A DNA stretch of 5,880 bases from Acidobacteriota bacterium (GTDB lineage Bacteria > Acidobacteriota > UBA6911 > RPQK01 > JAPXNP01). The stretch covers positions 1 to 5,880 of the forward strand of contig JAUWTT010000278.1 in the NCBI GenBank assembly GCA_030614585.1. Direction: 5' to 3'. The notes beneath the pieces are model-generated. The model ran no database searches, had not been told where the DNA came from, and saw only the letters and a program-made list of their open reading frames with translations. Shown in pieces: positions 4,352-5,880 of this stretch; positions within the stretch are counted from its first letter, which is position 1, and each line of letters starts with the position of its first letter. The translations under genes and the position numbers were made by a program.

Positions 4352-5880
4352 TCAGAAACCTCTACTTTCCACCCCTGAATGATCCCTACCTGCCTTGCCC
4401 AATCCACTTGATGCACTCTGGATCTGCTCCATCAGTTCGTCTAAATCAAGCGCAGCCTTCTCGAGAACCAGAGTCGCGGCACCTTTCAGACGGTCGCGCT
4501 CTTCCTGTGTCAGGTCCTTAGCAGTAACAACAACCACCGGAATCGATCTGTGTTCGCTGTTCTTCTGCAGTTCGACCAGAAACTCAAATCCGTTCATCAC
4601 AGGCATGATCAGGTCGAGCAATATGACATCAGGGCGGGCTAAATCCAACTCTTTGAGGGCCTTCTCGCCGTTGACCGCTTCCACGACTTCCCAGCCTGCG
4701 TCATGGAGTGCTCGGGTAATGGTGGATCTCGCGGCTGCATCATCTTCGACCACAAGCGCCAGCGGTGACTCCGACAGATCAACATATTGCCCAACGAGTG
4801 TCAACAGCGCCTGGCGATCGACGGGTTTAGAGAGGTACTCCACAGCACCGAGTGAATACCCCAGTTGCCTGTTTTCGGCAAGGGAAATCATTACGACCGG
4901 CACGTCTTGGAGTTCTGAGTCCGCCCTCAATTCCTGGAGTACTGCCCAGCCATCCATGCCCGGCATCATTACATCCAGGGTGATCAGGCTGGGCCGAACC
5001 TGTCGCGCCAGCTCGATTCCTTCCCTCCCTTCGGATGCGAGCTGGACCGAATACCCCTTTCCTTCGAGCGTTCTCCGAAGAAGGTCTCGCGCAGCTTCAT
5101 CGTCGTCGATGACAAGAACATGGTTTTCACCCAGGTCTTTCGATCCGGAAGGCTGTCCAGAGGAAGGAAGGTCCTCTTCACCGGTTTTCGTTTCAGATTC
5201 GCATTGCGTGGGCAGGTCGATAACAAAGGTGGTCCCCTCACCAGTTTTGCTCGTGACACGGATACCCCCACCCATCATCTCGCAAAACTTCCTGGTGATC
5301 GTAAGCCCCAGTCCCGTCCCTCCATATTTTCGGGTCGTGGAAGCGTCTGCCTGGGTGAATTCCTGAAAAAGTTTCTCCAGATTTTCAGGAGGTACGCCGA
5401 TACCTGTGTCAGCGACTCGAAACCGAATCATACTGTCAGCGTCGGCTTCTATTCGATCAGCGGAAAGAGTAATGGTTCCTTTTTCTGTGAACTTGCAGGC
5501 ATTACTGAGTAGATTGAACAGGCACTGGCGGACCTTCGTGAGATCGCTGTGCATGATTCCCAATCCATCCCCATACTCCAATTCAAGCTGGTTGTCATTC
5601 TTTTCAACGAGGGAATGAATAGTTGAGGCAACCTCCTTCAAAAGAGGCGAAACCTCGAAGTCTTCGCAGTAGAGCTCCATCTTGCCCGCTTCGATCTTCG
5701 ACAGGTCAAGGATGTCATTGATTAGGGCCAGCAAGTGCTTTCCCGCAGTATGTATCTTCTTGAGATCGGGAATGAAATCATCCTGGCCCAGATCCTCGGC
5801 ATCTTCAACAAGCATCTCAGTGTAGCCAATAATCGCGTTCATTGGAGTCCGGAGTTCATGACTCATGTTGGCCAGAAACT
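4352..5880 (-). CDS. Hybrid sensor histidine kinase, C-terminal part (DHp-HATPase-REC-REC), 5' end outside window
   Basis: This is the kinase core and output end of a hybrid histidine kinase. The frame is open to the right edge, reading FLAN before MSHELRTP, so the Met at 5866 is not the start; it is the usual Met of the H-box. Numbering from that Met, the DHp domain has the phospho-accepting His at 3 (SHELRTP). The HATPase domain has the N-box near 118-126 (Asn122), the G1 box DTGIG at 153-157 and the G2 box GGTGLGL at 182-188, so it looks active. A linker at about 222-246 leads to receiver 1 (acidic triad 254-256, acceptor Asp298, Lys347) and receiver 2 (Glu374/Asp375, acceptor Asp418, Thr448, Lys470). 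Two C-terminal receivers suggest an internal phosphorelay. The sensor region is not visible. The stop codon is one base from the next gene's ATG, so the two are probably cotranscribed and translationally coupled. The kinase class is certain; the signal and partners are not. Confidence 0.95.
   Translation of the reverse strand, partial: FLANMSHELRTPMNAIIGYTEMLVEDAEDLGQDDFIPDLKKIHTAGKHLLALINDILDLSKIEAGKMELYCEDFEVSPLLKEVASTIHSLVEKNDNQLELEYGDGLGIMHSDLTKVRQCLFNLLSNACKFTEKGTITLSADRIEADADSMIRFRVADTGIGVPPENLEKLFQEFTQADASTTRKYGGTGLGLTITRKFCEMMGGGIRVTSKTGEGTTFVIDLPTQCESETKTGEEDLPSSGQPSGSKDLGENHVLVIDDDEAARDLLRRTLEGKGYSVQLASEGREGIELARQVRPSLITLDVMMPGMDGWAVLQELRADSELQDVPVVMISLAENRQLGYSLGAVEYLSKPVDRQALLTLVGQYVDLSESPLALVVEDDAAARSTITRALHDAGWEVVEAVNGEKALKELDLARPDVILLDLIMPVMNGFEFLVELQKNSEHRSIPVVVVTAKDLTQEERDRLKGAATLVLEKAALDLDELMEQIQSASSGLGKAGRDHSGVESRGF
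4359..4364 (-). promoter_or_regulatory. Ribosome binding site of the PAS-STAS gene
   Basis: TAGAGG lies 8 bases before the ATG at 4350, inside the last codons of the histidine kinase gene. The junction reads TGATATG, so stop and start are one base apart. This site favours the start at 4350 over the upstream in-frame ATG at 4416. Confidence 0.7.
5791..5860 (-). repeat. DHp-encoding segment of the hybrid kinase, paralogous to 1481-1550
   Basis: This is the partner of the block at 1481-1550, about 4.3 kb away. Here it encodes the DHp helix of a complete kinase, followed by a HATPase domain, whereas the other copy has lost or never had one. Confidence 0.75.

Noticed and set aside
4351..4416. Longer N-terminus for the PAS-STAS protein from ATG 4416
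   Set aside because: It would overlap the kinase gene by 65 bases, the extra 22 residues look like no part of a PAS domain, and a better ribosome binding site precedes the ATG at 4350.
4395..5366. Long plus-strand open frame of 323 codons
   Set aside because: It is antisense to the hybrid kinase, its product is rich in Ser/Arg/Pro with no domain pattern, and the minus-strand frame has full kinase and receiver motifs. It is a shadow frame.
4352..5866. Met at 5866 as the true start of the histidine kinase
   Set aside because: The frame continues to the window edge with FLAN before MSHELRTP, which is the usual internal H-box context, so the gene begins outside the window.

Overview
The window is a minus-strand cluster of bacterial signal-transduction genes, so transcription runs from high to low coordinates. 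Five genes fill nearly all of it, and the first and last are cut by the window edges. I see no tRNA, rRNA, CRISPR array, insertion sequence or plus-strand gene. Base composition is moderately GC-rich, and the domain types are those of signalling-rich Gram-negative environmental bacteria such as Deltaproteobacteria/Myxococcota, Planctomycetota or related uncultured groups. The sequence alone does not fix the phylum.

In transcription order: (1) 5880-4352 is the C-terminal part of a hybrid histidine kinase, with DHp, HATPase and two receiver domains. (2) 4350-3457 is an RsbR-like PAS-STAS protein that starts one base after the kinase stop codon. (3) 3432-2254 is a receiver domain fused to an RsbU/SpoIIE-type PP2C phosphatase, with a strong ribosome binding site 24 bases after gene 2. 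(4) 2085-1726 is a stand-alone receiver domain, after a 168-base gap that holds a plausible promoter. (5) 1622-1 is a multidomain protein with a DHp-like histidine domain, a receiver domain and a class III nucleotidyl cyclase catalytic domain. It runs off the left edge, but its catalytic domain is essentially complete.

The likely logic, by inference, is as follows. The hybrid kinase senses something through parts outside the window and phosphorylates one or more local receivers. The receiver-phosphatase would then dephosphorylate the neighbouring STAS protein (partner switching). The receiver-cyclase would turn the same signal into a cyclic nucleotide, and the lone receiver could be a phosphate shuttle or sink. 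Three receivers (genes 3, 4 and 5) share an almost identical first helix (DNEMNRDxL), the surface that usually sets kinase specificity. The two receivers on the hybrid kinase do not have it. No RsbT/RsbW-type switch kinase, anti-sigma factor or sigma factor is in the window.

The most unusual element is gene 5. Its N-terminal DHp domain has an intact H-box but no ATPase domain, and its DNA is about 77% identical over 70 bases to the DHp of the hybrid kinase at the other end of the cluster. Its cyclase domain has Glu and Gly at the two purine-selecting positions, a guanylyl-cyclase-like pattern. The locus therefore looks like one phosphorelay branching into partner switching and cyclic nucleotide (perhaps cGMP) output.
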